Under the pieces are notes generated by a model. That model saw only the letters and a program-made list of their open reading frames with translations. It did no database searches and was not told the DNA's origin. Source: Streptomyces iranensis (GTDB taxonomy: Bacteria; Actinomycetota; Actinomycetes; Streptomycetales; Streptomycetaceae). Taken from it: DNA of 64,000 bases. Shown piece after piece: positions 35,865 to 44,482 of this stretch (positions within the stretch are counted from its first letter, which is position 1; each line of letters begins with the position of its first letter). The position numbers were made by a program, and so were the translations under genes. The stretch lies in NCBI RefSeq assembly GCF_017874715.1, contig NZ_JAGGLR010000018.1, forward strand, positions 186,001-250,000, read 5' to 3'.

Positions 35865-36521
35865 CTAGGCTCCCTGGTCTTCGGCGCCGGCTTCCCACTC
35901 GGCGTCGACGGGGACTTGGGAGAGCAGCTGGTCGTGCACCAGGTTGACGACCTCTCTCCGGCTCGAGTCGAGGTAGTAGCGGGAACCGGGAAACACCTCG
36001 AGGTCGAATCGTCCGCTCGTCCGCCGCCGCCAGGCCCGTACGCCGCGCAGCGGGGTCTTGGGGTCGCCCTCACCGGCGAGGGCGACGATCCGGCAGCCGA
36101 GCGCCGGGGGCCCCAGGGTCATGCCCCAGTGCGCGGTCCGGCCGGAGACGAACAGGGTCAGCAGCGGCGTCCCGGTCTCCCGTTCCAGGCGCTCGGCGAC
36201 GCGGTAGGCGAGATCGGCGCCGGCCCGGTGGCCGAAGAAGGCCAGCGGGCGGTCCATCCACTCCCCCAGCGCACCGAAGATCCGGTCCGCGAGTTCGGCG
36301 GAGTCGGTCAGCCGCTCATCGTCCTCGAGCCCGGCATACAGGGGGTACTGGATCGCCAGCACCTCCACCGTGGGCAGCAGAAGCTCGGACAGTGAGAGGT
36401 AGTACGCGGTGGAGTGGGCGGATTCCGGGAAACAGATCAGCCGGAAACTGCTCGGAGTTTCCGTTTGCAATATCCGAATAAGGCCCACATCATCGGGCTT
36501 GATCTGGCTCAAGGAGTACAT
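35865..36521 (-). CDS. Type II thioesterase-like protein lacking catalytic Ser and His
   Basis: 218 residues, full length for a TEII and with an intact frame, yet the active site is altered. The nucleophile elbow is FFGHRAG (97-101), with Arg99 where GHSMG has Ser. The C-terminal histidine motif is FPGSRYYL with Arg181 in place of His (normally PGGHFYL). The oxyanion-region CFPHAGG is CFPESAH. Asp153 in GEGDP is retained. TEII enzymes remove wrong acyl groups from carrier proteins; this one cannot hydrolyse by the usual triad and may be a binding or scaffolding pseudoenzyme. The changes are single-codon differences, not sequencing frame errors. First gene of the minus-strand pair with the CoA ligase. 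Confidence 0.82.
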   Translation of the reverse strand: MYSLSQIKPDDVGLIRILQTETPSSFRLICFPESAHSTAYYLSLSELLLPTVEVLAIQYPLYAGLEDDERLTDSAELADRIFGALGEWMDRPLAFFGHRAGADLAYRVAERLERETGTPLLTLFVSGRTAHWGMTLGPPALGCRIVALAGEGDPKTPLRGVRAWRRRTSGRFDLEVFPGSRYYLDSSRREVVNLVHDQLLSQVPVDAEWEAGAEDQGA

Positions 36522-36846
36522 CCCCGCGATTGCACTGAGGGGCCGGGCACGAGTGCACGGTGGGGCGCGTCGACCACGCTCGTCCGAGATGCTGACTCCG
36601 TGAGGCTATGAGCCCTTCTCCTGGGCCACAACCCCTAGTAACCGCTATTCGAGGTACGCGCTATATGCGGGTACCGCGCCCGTCCCGACGTGGCGCGGGA
36701 CACAGCTGGGCGCCCCCTAAGGCCCCCTCACCCGTGCCACTACCCCCTAATCTGGGGGCAGTTAGGGGCCAGGAGTCAAGCCGTCGTGTTAAACATGTGC
36801 AAAGTAATGGTCTCCTCAAGCCAATTAAATCGGTGCGACGACAGCG
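36522..36846. promoter_or_regulatory. Divergent promoter region between thioesterase-like and ABC genes
   Basis: 325 bp without a gene. An inverted repeat CCCCTAA / TTAGGGG (36744-36750, 36762-36768; 11-bp spacer) and another CCCCTAG at about 36631 lie upstream of the exporter. The 60 bp before 36847 are AT-rich. A candidate site for a pathway regulator; binding is inferred. Confidence 0.45.
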
Positions 36847-37863
36847 ATGAACACAACACGTCCTATTGATTTCGCCGTCGTTGTCGACGGCTTGGTCAAG
36901 AAGTACCCCGGCCGGCCCGTTCCGGCTGTCGACAATCTCAGCTTCACCGTCAGGCACGGCGAGGTCTTCGGCTTCCTCGGGCCCAACGGAGCGGGTAAGA
37001 CCACCACCATCGGCATCCTGACCACCCGTGTCGCGCCCAGCGGCGGACGCGCCTTCGTGCAGGGCGTCGACGTGGTGCGCAGGCCGGCGGTGGCCCGGCA
37101 GTCCTTCGCCATCGTGCCGCAGCGCAACAACCTGGACCGGTCACTGACGATCCGTCAGAACCTGACCTTCCACGCCGGCTACCACGGTCTCCCCCGCTCG
37201 GAGCGCAACCGCCTGGCGGACGAGAGCCTGGAGTGGGTCGGCCTCGGCGACCATGCCAAGGCTCGGGCGGACCAGGTCTCCGGCGGTCAGGCGCAGCGCG
37301 TGATGATCGCGCGGGCGCTGATGCACCGCCCCCGAGTGCTGTTCCTGGACGAGCCGGCCACCGGCCTCGACCCACAGTCCCAGATCTTCGTCCGCGACCG
37401 GGTCGCCGAACTGAAGACCCGTGGCGTCACGGTGGTGATCACCACCCACGACATGGAGGAAGCGTCCAAGCTCTGTGACCGGATCGGCATCGTCGACCAC
37501 GGCAAGCTGCTCGCTCTGGACACCCCCGAGGCGCTGACCAGCCGGATGAGCAACACCGCGCTGACCGTCACGGTGCGCCCGCCGCACAGCGGGATGAACG
37601 GCGTGGTCCACATGGTGCAGGGCCTCGGGGTCGCCGAGCGGGTCGAGGTGCTCGGTGGTGCCGAGGACGACATGGGCGGGGCCGCGGCCGTCAACGACGG
37701 CACCTTCCGGATGAAGGTCTACAGCAACGCGCCGTCCTCCGTGCTACTGCCCACGGTCATCAAGGCCCTGACCGACACCGAGTGCGAGATCAAGGACCTG
37801 AATGTGAGCAAGGCGAGCCTGGAAGACGTCTTTGTCGACCTGACGGGGAAGGAGATGCGATGA
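36847..37863 (+). CDS. ABC exporter ATP-binding subunit (DrrA-type)
   Basis: 338 residues. Walker A GPNGAGKT (45-52), Q-loop IVPQRNNLD, signature VSGGQ (144-148, Val for the usual Leu), Walker B VLFLDEP (164-170) and H-loop TTHDMEE. The C-terminal extension of about 100 residues is typical of DrrA drug exporters. It pairs with the ABC-2 permease that overlaps its stop by 4 bp, so it powers export of the polyketide and probably self-resistance. Start ATG at MNTTRPIDFAVVV. Confidence 0.93.
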   Translation: MNTTRPIDFAVVVDGLVKKYPGRPVPAVDNLSFTVRHGEVFGFLGPNGAGKTTTIGILTTRVAPSGGRAFVQGVDVVRRPAVARQSFAIVPQRNNLDRSLTIRQNLTFHAGYHGLPRSERNRLADESLEWVGLGDHAKARADQVSGGQAQRVMIARALMHRPRVLFLDEPATGLDPQSQIFVRDRVAELKTRGVTVVITTHDMEEASKLCDRIGIVDHGKLLALDTPEALTSRMSNTALTVTVRPPHSGMNGVVHMVQGLGVAERVEVLGGAEDDMGGAAAVNDGTFRMKVYSNAPSSVLLPTVIKALTDTECEIKDLNVSKASLEDVFVDLTGKEMR

Positions 37864-39341
37864 GCTCCTCCTCACGACCCACGTCATCGACGGACGGGGC
37901 CCCCGGCGGCAAGGCCGGGCAGGAGAACCCCGCGACCGGCGCGGCGACGCCCCCGCACCAGGGCGGCGGCCAGGGTTCCGCCGGCCGGGGCGGTGAGCGG
38001 TCCGACGCGACACGCAGGCCCGTCGACCCCAGGACCCCCGGCGCCAGGCCGGACGGGTCCGGGGCCACCGATCCGCGGAGCGTCGACCCCAACCCCGCCG
38101 AGGACGACGGCTTCGAGGACACCCGGACCGTGCTCGTACGGTCCAAGCCGTCCGCCCCGCGTCCCGGCCCCGGTCCCGGCCCCGGTCCCGGGGCCCAGCC
38201 CCCGCGTCCGGGCGCCGAGGTCCAGAGGGCCGCCCCGAACGCGCCGGTCAAGCACGAGAACCGGCCGCACGACCCCCGGCACCACGAGAGCCGGCCGCAG
38301 GAGCACCGGCACCACGAGCCCAGGGGCATGGGCGCCCCGCACGGCGGCGACATCGGCGACACCCTGACGCTGGTCATCAAGCCCATACCGGCCCCGTCGG
38401 CGACCCAGGCCGCACAGGACGCCAAGGCCGCGCTGAACGCGATCATCGCGGCGGCGGACGCCCGTTCGCCGCTCGTGGAGCCCGAGCCCGAGCCGCAGCC
38501 CGAATTCGAACTCGAACTGCCCGACGCCAAGCGGCGCAGCGGGCGTCACCGGCGCCGCGCCAACCGGTGGCGGACGTTCTTCTTCATCCTGTGGCGCGAC
38601 ATCTTCGTCACCGGCCGCGAGATGGGCCCCTTCCTGGGCCAGGTCATCGTGGAACCGTTCTTCATGCTGTTCGTCTTCGGCAAGGTGCTCGGCGAGATCG
38701 GCTTCACCCAGCCCGGCTTCCAGCAGGTGCTGCTGCCCGGTGTGGTGGCGCTCAACAGCTTCCTGGTCGCCCTGCAGAACACCGCGCTGCCACTGGCCAT
38801 CGACTTCTCCTGGACCAAGGAGATCGAGGACCGATTGCTCGCGCCCATCCCGGTCGCACTGGTGGCGGTGGAGAAGGCGGTCTTCGGCGCGATGCGCGGT
38901 CTGATCGGCTCGCTGGTCATGATCCCGATCGGTCTGGCGCTGCTGGACGACGTCTCCTGGCCGCTGGAGAAGATGCCGGTGACGCTGGGCATCCTCAGCC
39001 TCGGCGGACTCGTCGGCGGCTGCGTCGGCCTCACCCTGGGCACCCTGGCGCCCGCGCGTCACATCTCCATCGTCTTCGCCATGACGCTGACCCCGATCAT
39101 GTTCACCGGGGCCACGCAGTTCCCGTGGCGGAGCCTGGAGACCGTCCGCTGGTTCCAGGTGCTGTGCACCTTCAACCCGCTGACCTACGTCACCGAGGCG
39201 ATGCGCGGACTGCTGCTGACCCCCGGACCGAAGACTCCGGAGTCGATCCCGCTCTGGATCTGCTTCTCGGCCATCGCGGCGGCCATCCTGGTCTTCGGGA
39301 CGATCGGTATCCGGGGCTTCAACCGCCGGGCGCAGGACTGA
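37860..39341 (+). CDS. ABC-2 permease (DrrB-type) with a long disordered N-terminal extension
   Basis: 493 residues; the ATG overlaps the preceding stop. Residues about 240-490 are an ordinary ABC-2 permease with six helices (FFFILWRDIFVTGREMGPFL, then about five more, ending AAAILVFGTIGIRGF). The first about 235 residues are Pro/Gly/Arg/His-rich low complexity, including PGPGPGPG, His-rich NRPHDPRHHESRPQEHRHH and an Ala-rich helix (TQAAQDAKAALNAIIAAADA). The extension roughly doubles the normal 250-residue length and ends with RRSGRHRRRANRW just before the first helix. Codon bias and frame are continuous, so it is not a fused intergenic segment. Confidence 0.88.
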   Translation: MSSSSRPTSSTDGAPGGKAGQENPATGAATPPHQGGGQGSAGRGGERSDATRRPVDPRTPGARPDGSGATDPRSVDPNPAEDDGFEDTRTVLVRSKPSAPRPGPGPGPGPGAQPPRPGAEVQRAAPNAPVKHENRPHDPRHHESRPQEHRHHEPRGMGAPHGGDIGDTLTLVIKPIPAPSATQAAQDAKAALNAIIAAADARSPLVEPEPEPQPEFELELPDAKRRSGRHRRRANRWRTFFFILWRDIFVTGREMGPFLGQVIVEPFFMLFVFGKVLGEIGFTQPGFQQVLLPGVVALNSFLVALQNTALPLAIDFSWTKEIEDRLLAPIPVALVAVEKAVFGAMRGLIGSLVMIPIGLALLDDVSWPLEKMPVTLGILSLGGLVGGCVGLTLGTLAPARHISIVFAMTLTPIMFTGATQFPWRSLETVRWFQVLCTFNPLTYVTEAMRGLLLTPGPKTPESIPLWICFSAIAAAILVFGTIGIRGFNRRAQD

Positions 39342-39375
39342 GCCACGGCAGGACTTGAGAGTAAGGCACCACACC

Positions 39376-40314
39376 ATGACGGCATCCGAGCAGCCGAAGA
39401 CAGCCATCGTTTTCCCGGGCATGGGACCCTCCGGCTTCTCCGAGGTGGGCAGGTTCCTCACGCTCGACCCGTTCGCCCGGAAGCGGCTCGCCGAGGCCGA
39501 CGAGGCGCTGGGCTACTCGGTCTTCGACCGGCTCCGCGACTCCGAGGACGACTACTCCGAGGCCACCCAGATCGCCTTCCTGGTGAACTCGATGGCCTCG
39601 GCGGACCGGGCGGAGCAGGAGCACGGCCTGGTCCCCGACCTGTGCGTGGGCCCCAGCTTCGGGCAGAAGGCGGCCGCGGCCTACGTCAGTTCGCTGCCGT
39701 TCCCCGAGGTGGTGCGGCTCACCGCGGAGCTGGCCCGCTGTGAGCACGCGTACTTCGCCGAGGAGTACCAGGACGCGGTCACCCACACCTTCGTCCGCAC
39801 TCCGCGGGAGAAGCTGACGGAGATCCTCACCGAGCTCGGCGAGCGCGATGAGTGGTACGACTACTCCGGCTATCTCGACGACGGCTTCTTCATGGTGTCG
39901 CTGCGCGAGACGGAGCTGGAGTGGTTCAAGAAGGCGATCAGCCAGGCCGGCGGCTACTCCATGTACAGCATGGTCCCGGCGGTGCACGCGCCCGCGTTCG
40001 CGGAGCTGCGGCGCCGGGCCGCCGAGGAGATCCTGCCCAAGTACGACATCCTCGACCCCAAGCTGCCCGTGGTCACCGACCAGGAGGGCACCATCGTGAC
40101 CACGGCCGACGGGCTGCGCACGATGCTGCTGGACACCTTCGATCTGCCGATCCACTGGCCGAAGGTGGTGGACACGCTGAAGGGCGCCGGGGTGTCGAAG
40201 ATGTACATCACCGGGCCGGACAACCTCTTCCACCGGCTGGACCGCACCAAGTCCAACTTCGAGGTGGTGACGGTGGGTCCGGGCAAGCGCTCACGGCCCG
40301 CGCGCAAGCGCTGA
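39376..40314 (+). CDS. Discrete acyltransferase, probable starter-unit (4-guanidinobutyryl) transferase
   Basis: 312 residues from the ATG at 39376; FabD-like size. The opening IVFPGMGPSG replaces the usual FPGQGSQ. The nucleophile elbow is VGPSFGQ with Ser94, where malonyl transferases have GHSxG (His93 is Pro). His204 in VPAVHAP is the second catalytic residue. The segment VVRLTAELARCEHAY lacks the Arg that binds the extender carboxylate (R-G-x-x-M in malonyl/methylmalonyl ATs), which fits a substrate without a free carboxylate. It follows the exporter genes after 34 bp, in one operon. Expected job: move the CoA-activated starter onto the loading ACP, which lies outside the window. Confidence 0.8.
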   Translation: MTASEQPKTAIVFPGMGPSGFSEVGRFLTLDPFARKRLAEADEALGYSVFDRLRDSEDDYSEATQIAFLVNSMASADRAEQEHGLVPDLCVGPSFGQKAAAAYVSSLPFPEVVRLTAELARCEHAYFAEEYQDAVTHTFVRTPREKLTEILTELGERDEWYDYSGYLDDGFFMVSLRETELEWFKKAISQAGGYSMYSMVPAVHAPAFAELRRRAAEEILPKYDILDPKLPVVTDQEGTIVTTADGLRTMLLDTFDLPIHWPKVVDTLKGAGVSKMYITGPDNLFHRLDRTKSNFEVVTVGPGKRSRPARKR

Positions 40315-40336
40315 TAACGGCGTTCGCCCCCGCACC

Positions 40337-42988
40337 TCAGGGGTGGTTACCGGTTTCCCGGAAAATGGTGAGGGCCTTCGTTCGGGCGTGGATCGCCTTC
40401 TTGAATTGTCCCCTCGCCAACAGAGCGTTGCTGAGGTTGTGCAAGGCTAGGCCCTCAAGGTGGCGGTCGCCGGTTTCCCGGAAGATGTTGAGCGCCTTCG
40501 TTTGGACGTCGATGGCTTCCTTGAATCGCCCCGCCTTCGACAGAGTGGCGCCGAGGTTGTGCAATGCCAATCCTTCACGGTGGCGATCGCCGAGGTCGCA
40601 GTAGATGGCCGCAGCCCGGGTGTGAGCGTCGATAGCCTCGCTCAACCGTCCCATCTCGCCCAGAGGCCGACCGAGATTGTTCAGCGCTTGGCTTTCACCA
40701 TGGCGGTCACTGGTCTCACGGAAAATAGCGGCGGCCTGGGTGTGAGCATCGATGGCCTCGCCGAACCGTCCTACCTCGACCAGAGCCAGGCCATGGTTGT
40801 TCAGCGCAACGCCTTCACGGTGGCGATCGCCGGCCTCACCGTAGATCGCGGCGGCCTTGGCATGAGCGTTGATGGCCTGGTCGAACCGCCGCAGCCCGAC
40901 CAGAGCCCGGCCAAGGTTGTTAAACGCGAGTGCTTCACTGTGGCGGTCACCGTGGGTGCGAAAGATGGTGGCAGCCGCCGCATGGTATTCGACGGCCCTT
41001 TCGAACTGCCGCAGCTCGGTCAAGACGCCGCCAACGTTGTTCAGCGCATGGGCAGCATCCCGGCGGTTGCCAGTCTTATTGAAAATGGTGGCCGCCTGGG
41101 TGTAGGCGATTAGAGCATCGTCGAACCGCCGCAGCCCAGTCAGCGCGCTGCCGAGGTTGCTGAGCGCATGCCCTTCCTTCTGGCCGTCGCCGGTTTCATG
41201 GAAAATGGTGACCGCCTGGGTATGCGCGGTGATGGCATCGTCGAACCGCCGCAGCCCAGTCAGCGCGCTGCCGAGATTCGTCAGCGCCCCCGCTTCACCG
41301 TCGCGGTCCCCAAGGCCGCGATAGACGATTGCGGCCTTGTCGTGGGCGTCGATGGCCTCGCCGAACCGCCGCAAACCGGCAAAGGCAAGACCGAGCTGGT
41401 TCAGCGCCACTGCCTCACCGCAGCGGTCATCAAACTCACGACAAATGGCCAGGGCCGTCGTCGTGACGGTCACCCAGGCATCAAAGGCATAGCAGTCGTG
41501 GAGGTACCGGGTAAGAGCATCCGCAAGGTCGAAGCTGGTTTTCTGGAGGCCGAATTGCGGAGCGGCGGTGACGGTGGCAACGAGGTTAGGGCGTTCGGCA
41601 TCCAGCCAGGCCAGCGCGCCATCGCGGTCCGGAAAGCAGGCCGAGGGGGTGCCGCGTCGCGTGTCCAGATGAGTGCTGGCGGCCTCCGCGGTGGTCTGGT
41701 AGTAGGCAAAGAGACGGGAGCGGGCCACGTTACGTTCATCGCTGTCGGCGTGGAGGCGGCCCCTCTCGTCGGCATACAGGCGCACGAGGTCGTGAAACCG
41801 CCAGCGGCCCCAGACGTGTGCAGGTTCGAGCAGGTGGGCGCGGGCCAGGTCTTGAAGGAGTCCCTCCACCTCGTACAGGTCGTCGTCGGCAAGGTTGGCA
41901 GCGCTCTCGGTAGAAAGGTCGTCGCCAGGGTTGAGCGACAGCAACCGGAACAGGCGGGCCTGTTGGTGGCCGAGGTGCTGGTGGGAGAGATCGAAGGCAG
42001 CGCGTACCGCGCGCTCCTCGCGGCGGAGCCGGTCCAGCCGGCGGTGCTCTGCTTCAAGGGCCAGAGCCAGGGAGACCAGCGGCCGCTTAGGAGCATCAGC
42101 CAGTAGGGCGGCTGCGATACGCAGGGCCAGCGGCAGGCCGGCACAAAGCCGGGCGATGGCTTTCGCGTGCTCTGGCTCGTCCTGCACACGGGTGTCGCCA
42201 GGGCCAAGGGCGTTGTGCAGGGCTTGGTTGAGCAACTCGGTGGAGGATCGCACGTCGAGGACGTCGAGGTCGTGCAGACGGGCGTCAACGTCCAGAGTGT
42301 GACGGGAGGTGAGCAGAGCAGCGGTGGTGCCGTCGGTGGGCAGCAGAGGGCGAGCTTGCTCCTCGTCGGAGGCGTTGTCGATGACGACCAGTATCCGCCG
42401 TCCCTGTTCCGCGAAGGCGGACAGCACACTGCGATACAGCCGCGTACGGTCCTGTAGACCATCGGGGATGTGTTCGCCGGGCATTCCCAGAGCCCGTAAC
42501 AGACCGTCCAGGGCGTGGTCTGGAGGCAGTCGGCGTTCCCTGTCGTAGCCGAACATGTCGACGAACAGCACGCCGCCGGGAAACCAGCCCGGCTCCTTCA
42601 ACGCCCGGGTGGCTGTCTGTACCACCAGTTCGGTCTTGCCAACGCCGGCCATCCCCGCCACCGCCGCCAGCAGCGGTGCTTTCCGCTGCTCCCTGCCGGG
42701 AGCGAGGCCCTCGAGTAACCGCTCAACCTGCTCCTCACGACCGGTGAAAGTGCCGGACGCTGGAGGGAGTGCGGACAGCGCCGGGGTGACCTGCGGCGGC
42801 AACTGTACGGTGATGTCCCGCCCCTGGATCACGGCGTGGAAGAACACACCACCAGTGATTGTGTTCGACGCCGCCCCGCTCGCGCCGTCCCGCCCGATGG
42901 CATTTGCCTCGGCCATGCCGCTCAGCCCTGTGGCGACGGGCTCAGCCCCGTCCACGTTATCGGATCCATCTCGCACCCCCGTTGGCAC
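40337..42988 (-). CDS. STAND NTPase (NB-ARC) with C-terminal TPR array
   Basis: 883 residues from a GTG at 42988 (ATG at 42916 also possible). The N-terminus NTITGGVFFHAVIQGRDITV has no recognised enzyme domain. NB-ARC follows: P-loop GMAGVGKT (112-119), Walker B RILVVIDNAS, GLPLALRIAA. About nine 40-residue TPRs (residues 530-880, for example ALNNLGRALVGLRRFDQAI), with near-identical 120-bp DNA units, complete it. Two TTA codons (42716-42718, 42497-42499) suggest bldA-dependent translation. Such proteins sense ligands; roles range from regulation to phage defence, and here it sits between starter-unit and PKS genes, convergent with the acyltransferase with a 22-bp gap. No effector is fused. 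Confidence 0.85.
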   Translation of the reverse strand: MPTGVRDGSDNVDGAEPVATGLSGMAEANAIGRDGASGAASNTITGGVFFHAVIQGRDITVQLPPQVTPALSALPPASGTFTGREEQVERLLEGLAPGREQRKAPLLAAVAGMAGVGKTELVVQTATRALKEPGWFPGGVLFVDMFGYDRERRLPPDHALDGLLRALGMPGEHIPDGLQDRTRLYRSVLSAFAEQGRRILVVIDNASDEEQARPLLPTDGTTAALLTSRHTLDVDARLHDLDVLDVRSSTELLNQALHNALGPGDTRVQDEPEHAKAIARLCAGLPLALRIAAALLADAPKRPLVSLALALEAEHRRLDRLRREERAVRAAFDLSHQHLGHQQARLFRLLSLNPGDDLSTESAANLADDDLYEVEGLLQDLARAHLLEPAHVWGRWRFHDLVRLYADERGRLHADSDERNVARSRLFAYYQTTAEAASTHLDTRRGTPSACFPDRDGALAWLDAERPNLVATVTAAPQFGLQKTSFDLADALTRYLHDCYAFDAWVTVTTTALAICREFDDRCGEAVALNQLGLAFAGLRRFGEAIDAHDKAAIVYRGLGDRDGEAGALTNLGSALTGLRRFDDAITAHTQAVTIFHETGDGQKEGHALSNLGSALTGLRRFDDALIAYTQAATIFNKTGNRRDAAHALNNVGGVLTELRQFERAVEYHAAAATIFRTHGDRHSEALAFNNLGRALVGLRRFDQAINAHAKAAAIYGEAGDRHREGVALNNHGLALVEVGRFGEAIDAHTQAAAIFRETSDRHGESQALNNLGRPLGEMGRLSEAIDAHTRAAAIYCDLGDRHREGLALHNLGATLSKAGRFKEAIDVQTKALNIFRETGDRHLEGLALHNLSNALLARGQFKKAIHARTKALTIFRETGNHP

Positions 42989-43546
42989 ATCGGTTGCTCA
43001 CCGACGGTAAACACAATAGGGGGGCCGGCACCCGGGTTGGAACAGGTTGACAGACCGTGTAACGCCTGCGTAGACCAGCTGGGCACACCATGACGACGGC
43101 CCCCGGTCCGGGGGCCGATCGCTTGGGTGGCTGGTTGCCGGCTGGGTCAGGTGGCGGGGAACTCCCCGTGCCTGACGGCAGAGACGAACGACGACCAGGC
43201 GGTCGGCTCGAACATGAGCGCCGGGCCGTGCGGGTCCTTGCTGTCAGGGGTTGGGGGTACCCCTCTCCAAAACGTTTGCCAAATTAGTTGCTTCAGATCA
43301 AGCGTTTTATCGAGGGGTGCTCGGAGGGGCCGTCAGTCCGGTATCGGCCCCAGCTCCCGAGCGCAGGTGCCGCCACCGGCGCTCGCATCCACCGGCCCGG
43401 CGCCCGGCGACGCGGCGCGAGCCCCCCGCCCCCGCCGCCGCTGCTCAATTGCGCCGAAGGCGCGAGACGAAACCCGCACCCGACCGAGCCGAGAAGCCCA
43501 TACCGACCTCAACCGAGACCCGATCCTGAACCGAGACCCGCACGAC

Positions 43547-43990
43547 TGAGGTGCTTTCCCGTTCAAATGGGCCCCGCTGGGCGGACTCCGCGTATGACAT
43601 GAGCGAACGGTCCGACATCGTCAGGATATAGAGCGGCAGGTCGAACGGGCGGCGCGCCCCCATGTCGAACAGAGCGACTTGGAGCACAGTGTTCGGCAAC
43701 TCGGCGAACTCGACCAGCCGTGCGAACTGGGCGTCCATGACGAAGGGTTCGCCGATAGGCCGACGGACACAGGCTTTCGTCCAGCATCACGAAGAGCAGC
43801 GGCGGGGCATCCGGACGAGTGCGGCTTGCCGCTCCGCGACAAGCGTCACCGCTCCGGCGTCTGGAGCAGACCGGGGATGACGCCCCTTCGTACTGCCGGA
43901 TCTCCGCTGCCCGGCCCTCGTGCCCCACGTACTCGGGGACAAGCGTGGCCGCCATGCCAGTGCCCCGCCATCGCGACCACAACAACCCCG
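43547..43990 (-). pseudogene. Decayed DUF5753 (XRE/Scr1-type) regulator
   Basis: Pieces of one DUF5753 protein occur in three frames, in the right order. MAATLVPEYVGHEGRAAEIR...QYEGA is at 43955-43883. VIPGLLQTPER is at about 43882-43848 in another frame. RPDAPPLLFVMLDESLC is at about 43817-43769 back in the first frame. MDAQFARLVEFAELPNTVLQ through YAESAQRG and FEREST is in the third frame from 43738. At least three frameshifts; the N-terminal HTH is missing and the C-terminus runs into unrelated residues. Non-functional. Confidence 0.8.
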
Positions 43991-44182
43991 ATCGATTCAA
44001 GCTCCTCTGAACACGACGACGGCCTGTACGACCCCCCGACGTCTTCACCGCCAACCCGGCACGAGCTTGAAGTCAGAGCATAGATGGCGCCGCTTGTGAC
44101 GAAGCGCACAATGTGACGGTTGGTAGTGATTCAGGAGTCGTTTCTTGAGGTGGTTTGTCGCTACGAGGGCTCGGCGGATCAA

Positions 44183-44209
44183 AATGTGGTGACTGCCTGT
44201 CACCACATT
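44183..44209. promoter_or_regulatory. Perfect inverted repeat upstream of the lipoprotein gene
   Basis: AATGTGGTGA / TCACCACATT, 10-bp arms, 7-nt spacer, flanked by TCGGC and GCCGA that could extend a stem. It lies 274 bp before the lipoprotein start in otherwise non-coding DNA. It could be an operator or a terminator left by the decayed gene. Confidence 0.45.
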
Positions 44210-44482
44210 GGCCGAGTGGGTAGGGGCGTGCGTCGGCCACCGTCTTCTCGGAATCTCCTTCGATACGTATTCTCGGGCCCGCGTTCAAGGGCTGCCGCGC
44301 GTCTGAACCGGGGGGTTCAAGCGAGTTCGCTTCGCGCAGCCCTGATTCCGTTTCACTTCATGGGAGGGGACACGTATGACCAGCAGCCGGAGGTCTGGTT
44401 TAGCCGCCACGGTGGCAACGGCGTGACGATCACCAACTCGGTACGCGGACCCAGTCACGTTGTCCAGCAGTGGAACGGAAAC

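Larger units (their letters stand above)
42989..44482. other. 1.5-kb region without an intact gene
   Basis: Contains a decayed DUF5753 regulator (43547-43990, minus), a hairpin-forming inverted repeat (44183-44209) and otherwise nothing I can support. The plus-strand frames between 43090 and 43560 have no recognisable product. The mixed composition suggests an insertion and decay site inside the gene cluster. Confidence 0.55.

Noticed and set aside
43090..43560. Several short plus-strand frames after the STAND gene
   Set aside because: No ribosome site, no recognisable fold, Arg/Pro-rich composition; overlapping frames of equal length.
44120..44482. 120-residue extension of the lipoprotein
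   Set aside because: It would bury the lipoprotein signal peptide in the interior and crosses the inverted repeat at 44183.
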